49,802 bases of DNA from Phycisphaerales bacterium. GTDB taxonomy: Bacteria > Planctomycetota > Phycisphaerae > Phycisphaerales > UBA1924. Shown here piece after piece: positions 1 to 7,660 of the stretch. Where the stretch lies: NCBI GenBank assembly GCA_016793015.1, contig JAEUJD010000181.1, forward strand, positions 1 to 49,802, written 5' to 3'. The position numbers and the translations under genes are program-made. Each line of letters opens with the position of its first letter. Position 1 is the first letter of the stretch. Under the pieces are notes generated by a model. It was not told the DNA's origin, did no database searches, and was given only the letters and a program-made list of their open reading frames with translations.

Positions 1-1
1 G

Positions 2-376
2 CTCGTTCGCCGTCCCCGCCGCAGCCCTGGCAACAAATCCAAGGTGCGCGATCTCAACCTTTCGCCCATGAAGCGCGGCGTGTGCCTGATCGTGCGCACC
101 ATGACGCCGAAGAAGCCGAACTCGGCTCTGCGAAAGATCGCTCGCGTTCGCCTGTCGAACGGCCGCGAAGTCACGGCGTACATCGGTGGCGAAGGCCACA
201 ACCTGCAGGAACACTCGATCGTTCTGGTGCGCGGCGGCCGCGTCCGCGATCTTCCGGGCGTGCGTTACCACGTCGTCCGAGGCAGCCTCGACTGCCTGGG
301 CGTCGAAGGCCGCAAGCAGAGCCGTTCGAAGTACGGTGCGAAGAAGGCCAAGGGCGGCGCACCGGCGAAGAAGTAA
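2..376 (+). CDS. rpsL: 30S ribosomal protein S12 (5' truncated)
   Basis: S12 lines the decoding centre of the small ribosomal subunit. The reading frame is open from base 2, so the start codon and the first few residues lie outside the window; the GTG at 44 is internal. The family core is plain: [16 protein letters not shown], the [13 protein letters not shown] stretch, LPGVRYH and RKQSRSKYG. The lysine of the PKKPNS loop (E. coli K42) is kept, as is the Asp of RDLPGV that RimO methylthiolates in many bacteria. The residue before that Asp is Arg (codon 245-247) where E. coli has K87. rpsG follows 138 bp downstream, the usual str-operon order. Confidence 0.98.
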   Translation, partial: LVRRPRRSPGNKSKVRDLNLSPMKRGVCLIVRTMTPKKPNSALRKIARVRLSNGREVTAYIGGEGHNLQEHSIVLVRGGRVRDLPGVRYHVVRGSLDCLGVEGRKQSRSKYGAKKAKGGAPAKK

Positions 377-514
377 TCCGATCACTACCCGGCGAGTAAT
401 CGCCGGCGAACGTGAGCCCACGTTCGCCGACCGGTGAAAAGCTCCGAGGGGCATGTCGCTCCCGGCCACGCCGACAACCCCGACTCTAAAAAGTCGAAAG
501 GGAGTTTCTTTCCG

Positions 515-1006
515 ATGGGCAAATTCACCAAGGCCGATGAACAGCTCCGTCCCGACCCGCGTTTCGGCGACAAGGTCCTGTCGCGTTTCATCAACTGCAT
601 CATGCGTCAGGGCAAGAAGTCTGTCGCACAGCGTGTGGTGTACGACGCGATGGACATCATCGAAGAAAAACTGACGAAGGAAACGGCTCCTGAGAAGCCG
701 GAAAACTCCATCGCTCTCTTCCGCATGGCGCTCGAGAACGTCAAGCCGTTCGTCGAAGTCCGCTCGAAGCGAATCGGTGGTGCCAACTACCAGGTCCCGA
801 TGCAGGTGAACCACAAGCGTCAGCAGTCGCTGGCCTTCCGCTGGATCATCGACTCCTGCCGCGCCGAAAAGGGCCGCCCGATGGCCAACCGCCTCGCCGA
901 CGAGCTCTACGCCGCCGCGAAGAAGGAAGGCAAGGCCATGATGACCCGCGACCAGACGCACAAGATGGCCGAAGCGAACCGCGCGTTCGCCCACTTCGCG
1001 AACTGA
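515..1006 (+). CDS. rpsG: 30S ribosomal protein S7
   Basis: S7 nucleates assembly of the 16S rRNA 3' domain and contacts the E site. The 163-aa product starts MGKFTKADEQL and carries the family stretches DPRFGDKVLSRFINCIMRQGKK, EVRSKRIGGANYQVP and the Arg/Lys-rich RDQTHKMAEANRAFAH tail. The frame stays open upstream to an ATG at 434, but the start at 515 has a purine-rich Shine-Dalgarno (AAAGGGAG) ending about 10 nt before it, and the extra N-terminal residues look nothing like S7. Length fits the bacterial family (about 156 aa). A terminator follows, so fusA and tuf are not co-transcribed from here. Confidence 0.97.
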   Translation: MGKFTKADEQLRPDPRFGDKVLSRFINCIMRQGKKSVAQRVVYDAMDIIEEKLTKETAPEKPENSIALFRMALENVKPFVEVRSKRIGGANYQVPMQVNHKRQQSLAFRWIIDSCRAEKGRPMANRLADELYAAAKKEGKAMMTRDQTHKMAEANRAFAHFAN

Positions 1007-1035
1007 TCACGGTTCACAATCAAACGATCGAAAAG

Positions 1036-1060
1036 AGCCCGGCCTCGTGCCGGGCTTTTT
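1036..1060 (+). terminator. Rho-independent terminator after rpsG
   Basis: A GCCCGGC / GCCGGGC stem (1037-1043 with 1049-1055), a 5-nt loop and a run of five T close the rpsL-rpsG transcript 30 bp after the rpsG stop. Confidence 0.9.
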
Positions 1061-1112
1061 CATTGTTCATCTTGTACGTGTGGCGAGAGGGACGTCCATG
1101 CTGCATTTTGAG

Positions 1113-1239
1113 TGAAGCAGTTCCACTCTCTCGACACACACCGACGGGCGCGATCCCGAAAAGCACGTTTCAACCGCCGAGACCGTGCCGTTCCGCACGC
1201 AGTTCACCGATACTGCTTCAAGTGCCAGACTGAAGCAGT
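1113..1239. promoter_or_regulatory. Three copies of a 9-mer, two forming an inverted repeat, upstream of the ThiF-like gene
   Basis: TGAAGCAGT occurs at 1113-1121 and 1231-1239, and its reverse complement ACTGCTTCA at 1212-1220. The last two form a perfect 9-bp inverted repeat with a 10-bp spacer, about 100 bp upstream of the start of the ThiF-like gene. No T-run follows, so it does not read as a terminator; an operator or an RNA hairpin is possible. The rest of 1061-1338 shows nothing else. Confidence 0.35.
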
Positions 1240-1338
1240 CTTTGCCCGCAAATGCCGGATGCACCCTTGATCTGTTCCCGCGCGAATCCAGTCTTTCGCC
1301 AACGCCCCGACTCATCCGCTGGACTCATAAACTCCACC

Positions 1339-2397
1339 GTGTCCGGAACCAACTTCAATGATCGCTACTCCCGCCAATCCATTCTGCCGGGTATCGGAGA
1401 ATCGGGTCAGCGTGCCATCGCGGCGGCACACGCCGTCGTGGTCGGCTGCGGCGCACTCGGCTGCGGCATCATCGATCAGCTCGCCCGCGCGGGATTCGGG
1501 CGGCTCACGCTGATCGATCGCGACATCGTCGAATGGAGCAATCTCCAGCGCCAGACGCTGTTCGATGAAGCGGATGCCGATTCGGGACAGCCCAAGGCGG
1601 TCGCGGCTCATCGCCGGGTGCGTGCGGTCAATTCGGACGTCGAGGTCGCGGCTCACATTGCCGACCTGAATTCAGAGAACGCCGGAGAGCTTCTGCTCGG
1701 TTCGGCCAAGCCCGACCTGATTCTCGACGGCACCGACAACCTCGAAACCCGGTACCTGCTGAACGATCTGGCGCTGAAGCACGGCATCCCGCTTATCTAC
1801 GGCGGGGTGATCGCCCGGCGAGGGATGCAGATGACGATCAGGCCGGGGCGCGGGCCTTGTCTTCGCTGCGTGTTTCCCGAGCCATCTTCGAACGGCGAAA
1901 TCGAGACCTGCGATACGGCGGGGGTACTCGGGGCCGCGGTCGGGATCGTTTCGTCACTCCAGGCGGCAGCGGCAATCGAAATGGTTGGCAGTCCGGATCG
2001 GGAAACCAAACCATGTCTCATCGAGTTCGATCTCGCATCCACACGGTTCCGCACGATTGATCTCTCGGCCTTTTCTGATCCGGCCTCCCGTGCGGAGTGC
2101 ATCTGCTGCGGTAAGCGCCGCTACGAGTTCCTTTCGGGCGAGCGAACTCGCCCCGCCGTGACACTCTGCGGGCGCGGATCTTTCCAGATTCCCGCGGCCG
2201 GATCTCGCATCGACTTGTCGCGGCTTGCATCCAAGGTCGCTACCGTCGCGCCGGTCACAGCGAACGAGTTCTTTGTGCGGATCGCGCCGCGACCGGGAGT
2301 CGAGATGACCGTTTTCGCCGATGCGCGGGCGGTCGTGCGGGGAACGGCGAACGAGGGAGAGGCGCGTGCCCTCTACGATCGATACGTCGGTGCGTAG
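1339..2397 (+). CDS. ThiF/MoeB/HesA-family adenylyltransferase (E1-like)
   Basis: E1-like enzymes adenylate the C-terminal glycine of a sulfur-carrier protein (MoaD, ThiS type) for molybdopterin or thiamine synthesis. Visible features are RYSRQSILPGIG near the N-terminus, the nucleotide-binding GCGALGCG loop, the RQTLFDEAD stretch after a conserved Asp, DGTDNLETRYLLND, a likely catalytic Cys in ETCDTAGVLG, and two Cys pairs (CLRC and CICC) that would hold zinc. The frame opens at 1252, but the GTG at 1339 gives an N-terminus like MoeB. After the second Cys pair there are about 85 further residues with LCGRGSFQI that are not a rhodanese domain. No carrier protein or moa/thi gene is nearby, so the substrate is unknown. 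Confidence 0.85.
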   Translation: MSGTNFNDRYSRQSILPGIGESGQRAIAAAHAVVVGCGALGCGIIDQLARAGFGRLTLIDRDIVEWSNLQRQTLFDEADADSGQPKAVAAHRRVRAVNSDVEVAAHIADLNSENAGELLLGSAKPDLILDGTDNLETRYLLNDLALKHGIPLIYGGVIARRGMQMTIRPGRGPCLRCVFPEPSSNGEIETCDTAGVLGAAVGIVSSLQAAAAIEMVGSPDRETKPCLIEFDLASTRFRTIDLSAFSDPASRAECICCGKRRYEFLSGERTRPAVTLCGRGSFQIPAAGSRIDLSRLASKVATVAPVTANEFFVRIAPRPGVEMTVFADARAVVRGTANEGEARALYDRYVGA

Positions 2398-2455
2398 TTC
2401 GTCGAATCTGTTCAAGCGAATCGAAACACACACGAGTTCAAACAAGGAGTTGGAA

Positions 2456-2992
2456 ATGGGTCAAGTCTTCGAGCAACTGATTGTCGCCGCCCGGCGGGGC
2501 CGGGGCCTCTCCGAGAAAATGCTCGTCGGTGTGACCCAGCAGACATTCGCTCGCAAGCCCCGGTTTGAAACCTCCACCGGCACGAAGGTGATCGACTGCA
2601 ACCATCCGGCGTTTGTCTTCGGCCACCTCTCGCTTTATCCGTCGCGGCTTTTGATGCTGGCGGGACTTGACCCCGCCCCGGTCGCGGCACCGGCGGAGTT
2701 CACCGATCTGTTCAAGGCAGGCGTCGAGTGCAAGGACGATCCGGAAGGCACGATCTATCCCTCGATGGAAAAGATCACACAGGCCTTTTATCGCGGGCAC
2801 GATGCGGCGTACGAGCGCATCGCAGCGCTCGACGACTCGGTCCTGCAGAACCCGACCCCCGACGAACGCTATCGCCAGAGCTTCCCCACCGTCGGCATCG
2901 CGCTCACGTTCATGCTGACGAGCCACTTCATGATGCACATGGGGCAGGTGAGCACGTGGCGCCGCTGCTTCGGCTTGCCTTCGGCGATGTAG
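2456..2992 (+). CDS. DinB-like four-helix protein
   Basis: A 178-aa protein resembling the DinB/YfiT-like metalloprotein superfamily, four-helix bundles that hold a divalent metal through three histidines. Candidates are the His in FGHLSLYP and the HxxxH in TSHFMMHMGQVSTWRR near the C-terminus. AAGGAG at 2444-2449 sits 6 nt before this ATG and fixes the start, although the frame is open further upstream. It lies 58 bp after the ThiF-like gene in the same direction. Members act as thiol-dependent transferases or have no known role; nothing here tells which. Confidence 0.7.
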   Translation: MGQVFEQLIVAARRGRGLSEKMLVGVTQQTFARKPRFETSTGTKVIDCNHPAFVFGHLSLYPSRLLMLAGLDPAPVAAPAEFTDLFKAGVECKDDPEGTIYPSMEKITQAFYRGHDAAYERIAALDDSVLQNPTPDERYRQSFPTVGIALTFMLTSHFMMHMGQVSTWRRCFGLPSAM

Positions 2993-3007
2993 TTTCCGGT
3001 CGCGGGC

Positions 3008-3610
3008 CTACTGCCGTCGAGCGACCTTCTTGACATCTGCGGACCCGATCCAGACCTTTTCGTTGCTCTGGATGTCGATCATCTCGAGGTTGATCTGGTA
3101 GTACTGCACGACCGTCTTGCGGTCGTTGCTTTCTTGCTTCACTTCGCCGATGCGTCCGAGCATGATGAAATCGGCACCGAGTTCCATCGCCTGCTTCTTC
3201 ACGGTTTCGGGCATGTTCCAGGCCTGACCCTGCTGACGCTCGTCGCGGATCTCGCCCCGCTGATCGCGATCGGCGACAACTCGCACACGCCCGGAGTTAA
3301 TGAGTTCTTCCTCGAAGCGCTTGGTCACGAGCTTCGTGTCGATGTAGTCGCTGGTTTCGTTGCGGACCGTGCCGACAAACACGACCGGCCGGTTGCCCCC
3401 GTGCGCCATGCGGAAATTCTCGACCCACGGGCGTGCCAGGCAATCGGCGATCAGTTTCTGGTAGGTCTGGCGCGCGTCATCGTCCTGCCAGCGGTAATCG
3501 ACATCGACCGTTGTGTTCGGGTCGGTTCGCTGAACGGACCAGTTGGGGTTGTAGCAGCCACCAAGCACGGCGGCGGCAGTTCCGGCAATCACGATTCCAC
3601 GGGCCTTCAT
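3008..3610 (-). CDS. LpoB-like outer-membrane lipoprotein (penicillin-binding-protein activator family)
   Basis: A 200-aa lipoprotein. In Enterobacteria LpoB spans the periplasm and activates the peptidoglycan synthase PBP1b. The signal peptide MKARGIVIAGTAAAVLGGC ends in a lipobox with Cys19. The mature part matches LpoB in layout: a WQDDDARQTYQKLIADCL helix, a PVVFVGTVRNETSDYIDT strand, TKRFEEELINSGRVRVVADRDQR, GADFIMLGRIGEV and a closing VWIGSADVKKV strand. The start at 3610 has GAGGGAG upstream; the longer open frame is not signal-like. It lies 94 bp downstream of the COG3014-like lipoprotein gene on the same strand, a pairing I recall from other bacteria. Confidence 0.8.
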   Translation of the reverse strand: MKARGIVIAGTAAAVLGGCYNPNWSVQRTDPNTTVDVDYRWQDDDARQTYQKLIADCLARPWVENFRMAHGGNRPVVFVGTVRNETSDYIDTKLVTKRFEEELINSGRVRVVADRDQRGEIRDERQQGQAWNMPETVKKQAMELGADFIMLGRIGEVKQESNDRKTVVQYYQINLEMIDIQSNEKVWIGSADVKKVARRQ

Positions 3611-3704
3611 CGCACAATTCTCCCTCGGCCCAGATTCGGACCGGCACAAGTTTATACGCACTAACTTCGCGGCGGTTCGCCGGATTCCGATCGTTTCGTG
3701 GGGG

Positions 3705-5132
3705 CTACTTCGCCATGGTTTCGACAATCGTCGTCAACTGGTTGGCCACCGGGCCGTCGGGGATTGCAACCTCGCGCCAAGGCGACTCGGTGAACGGCCT
3801 GCCCCCACTGTCGAGGTAGATGAGCCGAACCCGATGCGAGCCCGGGGAAAGCGTCAGAAGCCCGACAAAGGCCTTGGCGGGCAGGAACTCCCAGGAACGC
3901 AAATCGGCCCGTTCGGTCGCTCCCAGGACGGCCAAGCCAATCAGGCCCCCGAGCGAACGGATCATCCATTGGGTTCCGCTGTCGTTTTGGGTTTGGGCCA
4001 CCACTTCGGAAGCACCGACCGTGGCGCCGGCTTTCACAAGGTAGCGGGCCATGGTTCGCTGGTAGATCAGCGGGAACTGGCGGCGGAAGTTCTCAGCCGC
4101 GACCGAGCCGAGGTTTTCGACCAGTTGGAGCGAGCCACCATCGCGGATGGTGCCGGACGAATCCTGCACTTCGATTCGAACGGCCGAAACGGCGCTGCCC
4201 CGCAAACGCATTTCCGGGAGTTCGAAGTAGACGGGGAACGAGAAGACGGCGATCGGCCCTTCGCGCTTTGCGACGAGATACGGGCCGCACCCTGTCATCG
4301 CGACGAGCAGCACGTTCCCGGCACCGGGTTCAAGGTCGGAGAGGTTGGAGAACGCCTGCGGGTTTACATCGGGAAAGAGCTTGGGCTGCGTCTCCATGGC
4401 TTGAAGAAGACGCCGACCCGCCACGCGCTGGAACTCGCGATCGCCGACTTTCATGAACGTGATAGCGGAGAGGAATGTACCAAGCGGGCTCTCGATGAAC
4501 TCGCCCCCGGTGGGCGTTGCGAAACGCTGAGCGGCGCCACTCCGCTCCGCCTGGGCGTAGCCCGCGCCCGACTTTTCCTTGAGCGCTTTGACCTCTCGCA
4601 GATATTGATCACGGAGCAGGTTGGACTTGTTCGCCATGCGGCGGGCTTCCACCGTTGCTCCGCCATCGAGGTTGCCGCGTTCGAGCTGTGCGAGCATTTT
4701 GAAGACGTTGACATAGATGTCTTCATACGGCTGTGCGACATACGGAACCACGGTGTCGTTCAATATCCACTGCGAGGCCTGCTCGGCGGGGGTGAGCTCT
4801 CTCTGCGCTTCGATGCGTTTCTCGGCATCCTCCAGAGTTCGAACGGTCTTTGCGGAATCGTTGTTTGCGAGCGCGACGCCTCCGCGATCGAGTTGCCAGA
4901 GAAGCTTGCTTCGGTCACCAAATGTGCTGATGGTTTCCGGATCGTCGAGCGTCTGTGCGGCGGCGGCGAAATCGCCCGCCTGATGCTCCGAGCGGAGTCG
5001 CTCCTGCGCGAGATCGAATGGGCTGGTACACGCTCCGAGAACAAACGCAAGAAACAGCGCTGGCAGGAATGCCAAAGAGGCTCGGCCGCTTCGCCTGATG
5101 GTCGTCCGTGCTAAATTGGTTCTTATGAACAC
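3705..5132 (-). CDS. COG3014-like lipoprotein with TPR-like N-terminal half
   Basis: A 475-aa predicted lipoprotein; the signal peptide ends in the lipobox VLGAC (Cys about 35). The N-terminal half is helical and TPR-like (AGDFAAAAQTLDDPE, RGGVALANNDSAKTVRTLEDAEK), followed by an AQPYEDIYVNVFKMLAQLERGN stretch typical of the COG3014 group. The C-terminal half carries a GCGPYLVAKREGP segment, a hydrophobic helix (SLGGLIGLAVLGA) and a beta-rich end. Function is unknown; proximity to the LpoB-like gene suggests the cell envelope. The start is GTG at 5132, which overlaps the ATG of the divergent MazG-like gene by 8 bp; no better in-frame start is seen before the signal peptide. Confidence 0.7.
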   Translation of the reverse strand: MFIRTNLARTTIRRSGRASLAFLPALFLAFVLGACTSPFDLAQERLRSEHQAGDFAAAAQTLDDPETISTFGDRSKLLWQLDRGGVALANNDSAKTVRTLEDAEKRIEAQRELTPAEQASQWILNDTVVPYVAQPYEDIYVNVFKMLAQLERGNLDGGATVEARRMANKSNLLRDQYLREVKALKEKSGAGYAQAERSGAAQRFATPTGGEFIESPLGTFLSAITFMKVGDREFQRVAGRRLLQAMETQPKLFPDVNPQAFSNLSDLEPGAGNVLLVAMTGCGPYLVAKREGPIAVFSFPVYFELPEMRLRGSAVSAVRIEVQDSSGTIRDGGSLQLVENLGSVAAENFRRQFPLIYQRTMARYLVKAGATVGASEVVAQTQNDSGTQWMIRSLGGLIGLAVLGATERADLRSWEFLPAKAFVGLLTLSPGSHRVRLIYLDSGGRPFTESPWREVAIPDGPVANQLTTIVETMAK

Positions 5133-5448
5133 ACCGTCTCACACTCCGCCGCTGACTCTCGAAGGTTTCCAGCAGCTGATTCGGGATCGATATTACGCGA
5201 CCGACAGCAAACGGGGCGTTGCGGGTACGTTCCTGCTCCTCACCGAAGAATTCGGAGAACTGGCCACGGCGTTGCACGCGAACCTGCCCGGAAAAACACC
5301 GACACCGGAGCAGAAGGCCAATCTGGAAGAAGAATTCGCGGATGTGCTCGCCTGGCTCGCGACCATTGCGAACATCACGGGCGTCAGCTTTGAGAAAGCG
5401 GTGCAGAAGTACACGATCCCGGGTCTGGTGCAGGGGGTCAAGGACTGA
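5125..5448 (+). CDS. MazG-like nucleotide pyrophosphohydrolase domain protein
   Basis: A 107-aa single-domain protein of the all-alpha NTP pyrophosphatase superfamily, which hydrolyses (d)NTPs to NMP and PPi. The metal-binding signature is complete: EEFGELATAL followed after about 23 residues by EEEFADVLAWLATIAN, giving the ExxE...ExxD pattern. Such small MazG-like proteins usually clean up aberrant nucleotides. The chosen ATG (5125) gives MNTPSHTPP; an upstream in-frame start would lie wholly inside the divergent lipoprotein gene. Its last 11 bp overlap the end of the convergent phosphatase gene. Confidence 0.85.
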   Translation: MNTPSHTPPLTLEGFQQLIRDRYYATDSKRGVAGTFLLLTEEFGELATALHANLPGKTPTPEQKANLEEEFADVLAWLATIANITGVSFEKAVQKYTIPGLVQGVKD

Positions 5449-6943
5449 CCGGCGAGACACCCCGGCCGTCCGCGAGCGAGCCGATGCGCACGCCGGCATG
5501 GTCCAGTTCGGCGTTTTTCAGAGCGCGTTCAATCTCGACAACCAGCGTGTCGTCCGCGGGCGGGCCGTGGCGGTAACTTTCAACGGCCGTCAGCAGCTCC
5601 CGGCTCCACGAGCGGTCGGCGGAGCGCAGGCCCGCCATCGAAGCCACCATGCGCAGCATGCCTTGAACACCGAGCATCTTGCCCGCACGATTCCGGGCTT
5701 CGAGCGCTCCGTCGGTATAGGCAATCAGCGTGTCGCCGGGGCCGAACTCGGTCGCGAACTGCGCCGCATCGAACTCTGTCGCATCGCAGGCGCCGAGCAC
5801 ATAGGCCGTCGAATTGAGCTCGCGAACCGTGCCGTCCACACCGATGAGAAACGCCGGAGGGTGACCGCCGCTCGCGAATTCGAGAACGCCTGTGCTCGAG
5901 TCGATCCGCAGGCAGAGCGCCGTGACAAAGACCGAGTGGGATGCGAGCGTCAGGTGCACATAGCGGTTCAAGAGGCACAGCACGGCACCGGGTTGAATCG
6001 TCGGATCTTCCGCGAAGACCCGCTCCAGCTCGCCGTGCAATCGATTCACCGTGAGCGCCGCGGGAATCCCGTGCCCGGTGACATCCATCAGCACGACGCT
6101 CAAACGCTGCCCGCCCGTCACGCCCGGGCCGATGTGGGCGTAGAGGTAGTCGCCCCCGATCTGGCTCATGGGTTCGTACTGATACTCCAGGCGCAGCGGC
6201 CCCGCATCGATCCTTGCCGGAAAGAGCGCTTCGTGAATACGCCGGGCATCGGTCAATTCGCGGCGAACTTCACCGTACCGCTGCTGGAGCACCGCCATCT
6301 TGAACTGACTCGCGTACTGCGAGTGCTTGAGCCAGGCGATCAAGACGCTCGGAGCGAACATCGCGAGCGAGATTGCGAAATGAGCGACGAGACCCCCGAC
6401 TCCCGCGCCGCTCACGAGCCGGACGATGCAGTTGATGAGGAGCAGAGCGCCCGCCGCGAGCAGCGCCGATCGCGCCGACCACGGCAGCAGAATGCAAGCC
6501 AACAGCAGCGTCATCGAAGCTTCGAGCCAGCCGATGCTGCCGCCCCAGCCGAGCTGCGACGCGATGAGATGGAACGAGCCAACCGCGACAACGACGACCT
6601 GCGAGAGGCGAAGCAGCGAACGCTCCATCACCTTCCCGCGCTGGACCCACAGCAATGCCGCGATGAAGATCGCGACCGGAACCATGCTTGTCCCGACCGC
6701 TTTTCCCGCCATCAAAACGGCGGTCCACAGTTTGAAGATCACACCCGCATCGAACGACGCATCGGAAAATGTCCGCACGAGCGAGACCGTCAGGCCGATC
6801 CCGGTGACGACCATGCCGAAGATCGCACCGATGGTGCAGAACACCACAAACCGCTGCTTTAGCAGTCGCAGCGTGTGCGCCTCGAACTCGCCGGCGAATT
6901 CGGAGGTGTTGAGCGATCGTGTTGAGGGCCCTTTTTTCATCAT
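5438..6943 (-). CDS. Membrane-anchored SpoIIE/RsbU-type PP2C serine phosphatase
   Basis: A 501-aa protein. Residues about 30-210 contain some five or six hydrophobic helices, then a short helical linker (VRRELTDARRIHEALFP) leads into a C-terminal PP2C domain of the RsbU/SpoIIE class. Motifs in order are IGGDYL, VVLMDVTGHGIPAAL, ASGGHPPAFL, IAYTDGALEARN and ADDTLVVEIE. Family members dephosphorylate anti-anti-sigma factors. No STAS or HPK-like partner is encoded nearby. The first motif is GGDYLY rather than the common GGDYYD. Start choice among GTG 6949, ATG 6943 and ATG 6940 is uncertain. The gene lies 9 bp after the adenosyltransferase gene and is probably co-transcribed with it. Confidence 0.88.
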   Translation of the reverse strand: MMKKGPSTRSLNTSEFAGEFEAHTLRLLKQRFVVFCTIGAIFGMVVTGIGLTVSLVRTFSDASFDAGVIFKLWTAVLMAGKAVGTSMVPVAIFIAALLWVQRGKVMERSLLRLSQVVVVAVGSFHLIASQLGWGGSIGWLEASMTLLLACILLPWSARSALLAAGALLLINCIVRLVSGAGVGGLVAHFAISLAMFAPSVLIAWLKHSQYASQFKMAVLQQRYGEVRRELTDARRIHEALFPARIDAGPLRLEYQYEPMSQIGGDYLYAHIGPGVTGGQRLSVVLMDVTGHGIPAALTVNRLHGELERVFAEDPTIQPGAVLCLLNRYVHLTLASHSVFVTALCLRIDSSTGVLEFASGGHPPAFLIGVDGTVRELNSTAYVLGACDATEFDAAQFATEFGPGDTLIAYTDGALEARNRAGKMLGVQGMLRMVASMAGLRSADRSWSRELLTAVESYRHGPPADDTLVVEIERALKNAELDHAGVRIGSLADGRGVSPVSP

Positions 6944-6952
6944 GAGCACGCG

Positions 6953-7531
6953 CTACCGACCCGCCCCCGGACGCCAGAGTACATCGGACGCGCCGTTCCC
7001 GTTCGCCACTCGCGCCAGCACAAACAATAAATCGCTCAGCCTGTTGAGGTATCGGATGGTTTCGATGCTGGTCGCCCCCGGATGCTCATCCAAAAGCCCG
7101 ACCGCGGCCCGTTCCGCCCGCCTCGTGACCGTTCGAGCGGCGTGCAGCTCTGCCGCGAGCGCGGTGCCGCCCGGCAGCACAAAGCTCGAGAGCGCCGGGA
7201 TGGGTTCGTTGAACTCGTCGATCAGTCGCTCCAACCTGTCCACCTGCGCCGGGGTGATCCGCAGCGCAGCGCCCGCTTTCTCTTCCGGCTCGATAGGCGT
7301 CGCCAAATCAGCGCCGACATCGAACAGATCGTTCTGAATCGCCCGCAGCACGGCGGAAATCTTCGACCCCTCGCCCGCGTGCAGCACCGCCAGCCCGATG
7401 AACGAATTCGCCTCGTCCACGGTTCCGTAGGCCTCAACCCGCCGATCGGTCTTTCGGACGCGATGTCCGCCAACCAGCCCGGTCGTTCCGTCATCTCCGG
7501 TGCGGGTGTATATCTTGTTCAGCTTCACCAT
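6953..7531 (-). CDS. pduO: Cob(I)alamin adenosyltransferase, PduO type
   Basis: A 192-aa enzyme that transfers the adenosyl group of ATP to cob(I)alamin, making coenzyme B12. It begins MVKLNKIYTRTGDDGTTGL, the ATP-binding N-terminal signature of PduO-type enzymes, and continues with EAYGTVDEANSFIG, RRAERAAVGL and IRYLNRLSDLLFVLAR, all family hallmarks. Length is standard. The frame is open upstream, but the start at 7531 matches the family N-terminus exactly. No other cobalamin gene lies in the window, so it probably serves salvage and supply of a B12 enzyme elsewhere. Confidence 0.93.
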   Translation of the reverse strand: MVKLNKIYTRTGDDGTTGLVGGHRVRKTDRRVEAYGTVDEANSFIGLAVLHAGEGSKISAVLRAIQNDLFDVGADLATPIEPEEKAGAALRITPAQVDRLERLIDEFNEPIPALSSFVLPGGTALAAELHAARTVTRRAERAAVGLLDEHPGATSIETIRYLNRLSDLLFVLARVANGNGASDVLWRPGAGR

Positions 7532-7660
7532 CGTTTGGAATTCCGACTCGTCCGTTTCTCTCCGCCCTCCCGGCAACCCACCGTGCCCAACGCACCCCGC
7601 AATCATCAGAGTATCCGACCGATCGAGGTCGTTGTAGCGGGTGCCTCCAAGGTGCCGCCG

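Noticed and set aside
3834..5114. A 426-codon open frame on the plus strand
   Set aside because: Fully antisense to the COG3014-like lipoprotein gene; composition is Arg/Glu-rich codon shadow with no signal, motif or ribosome site.
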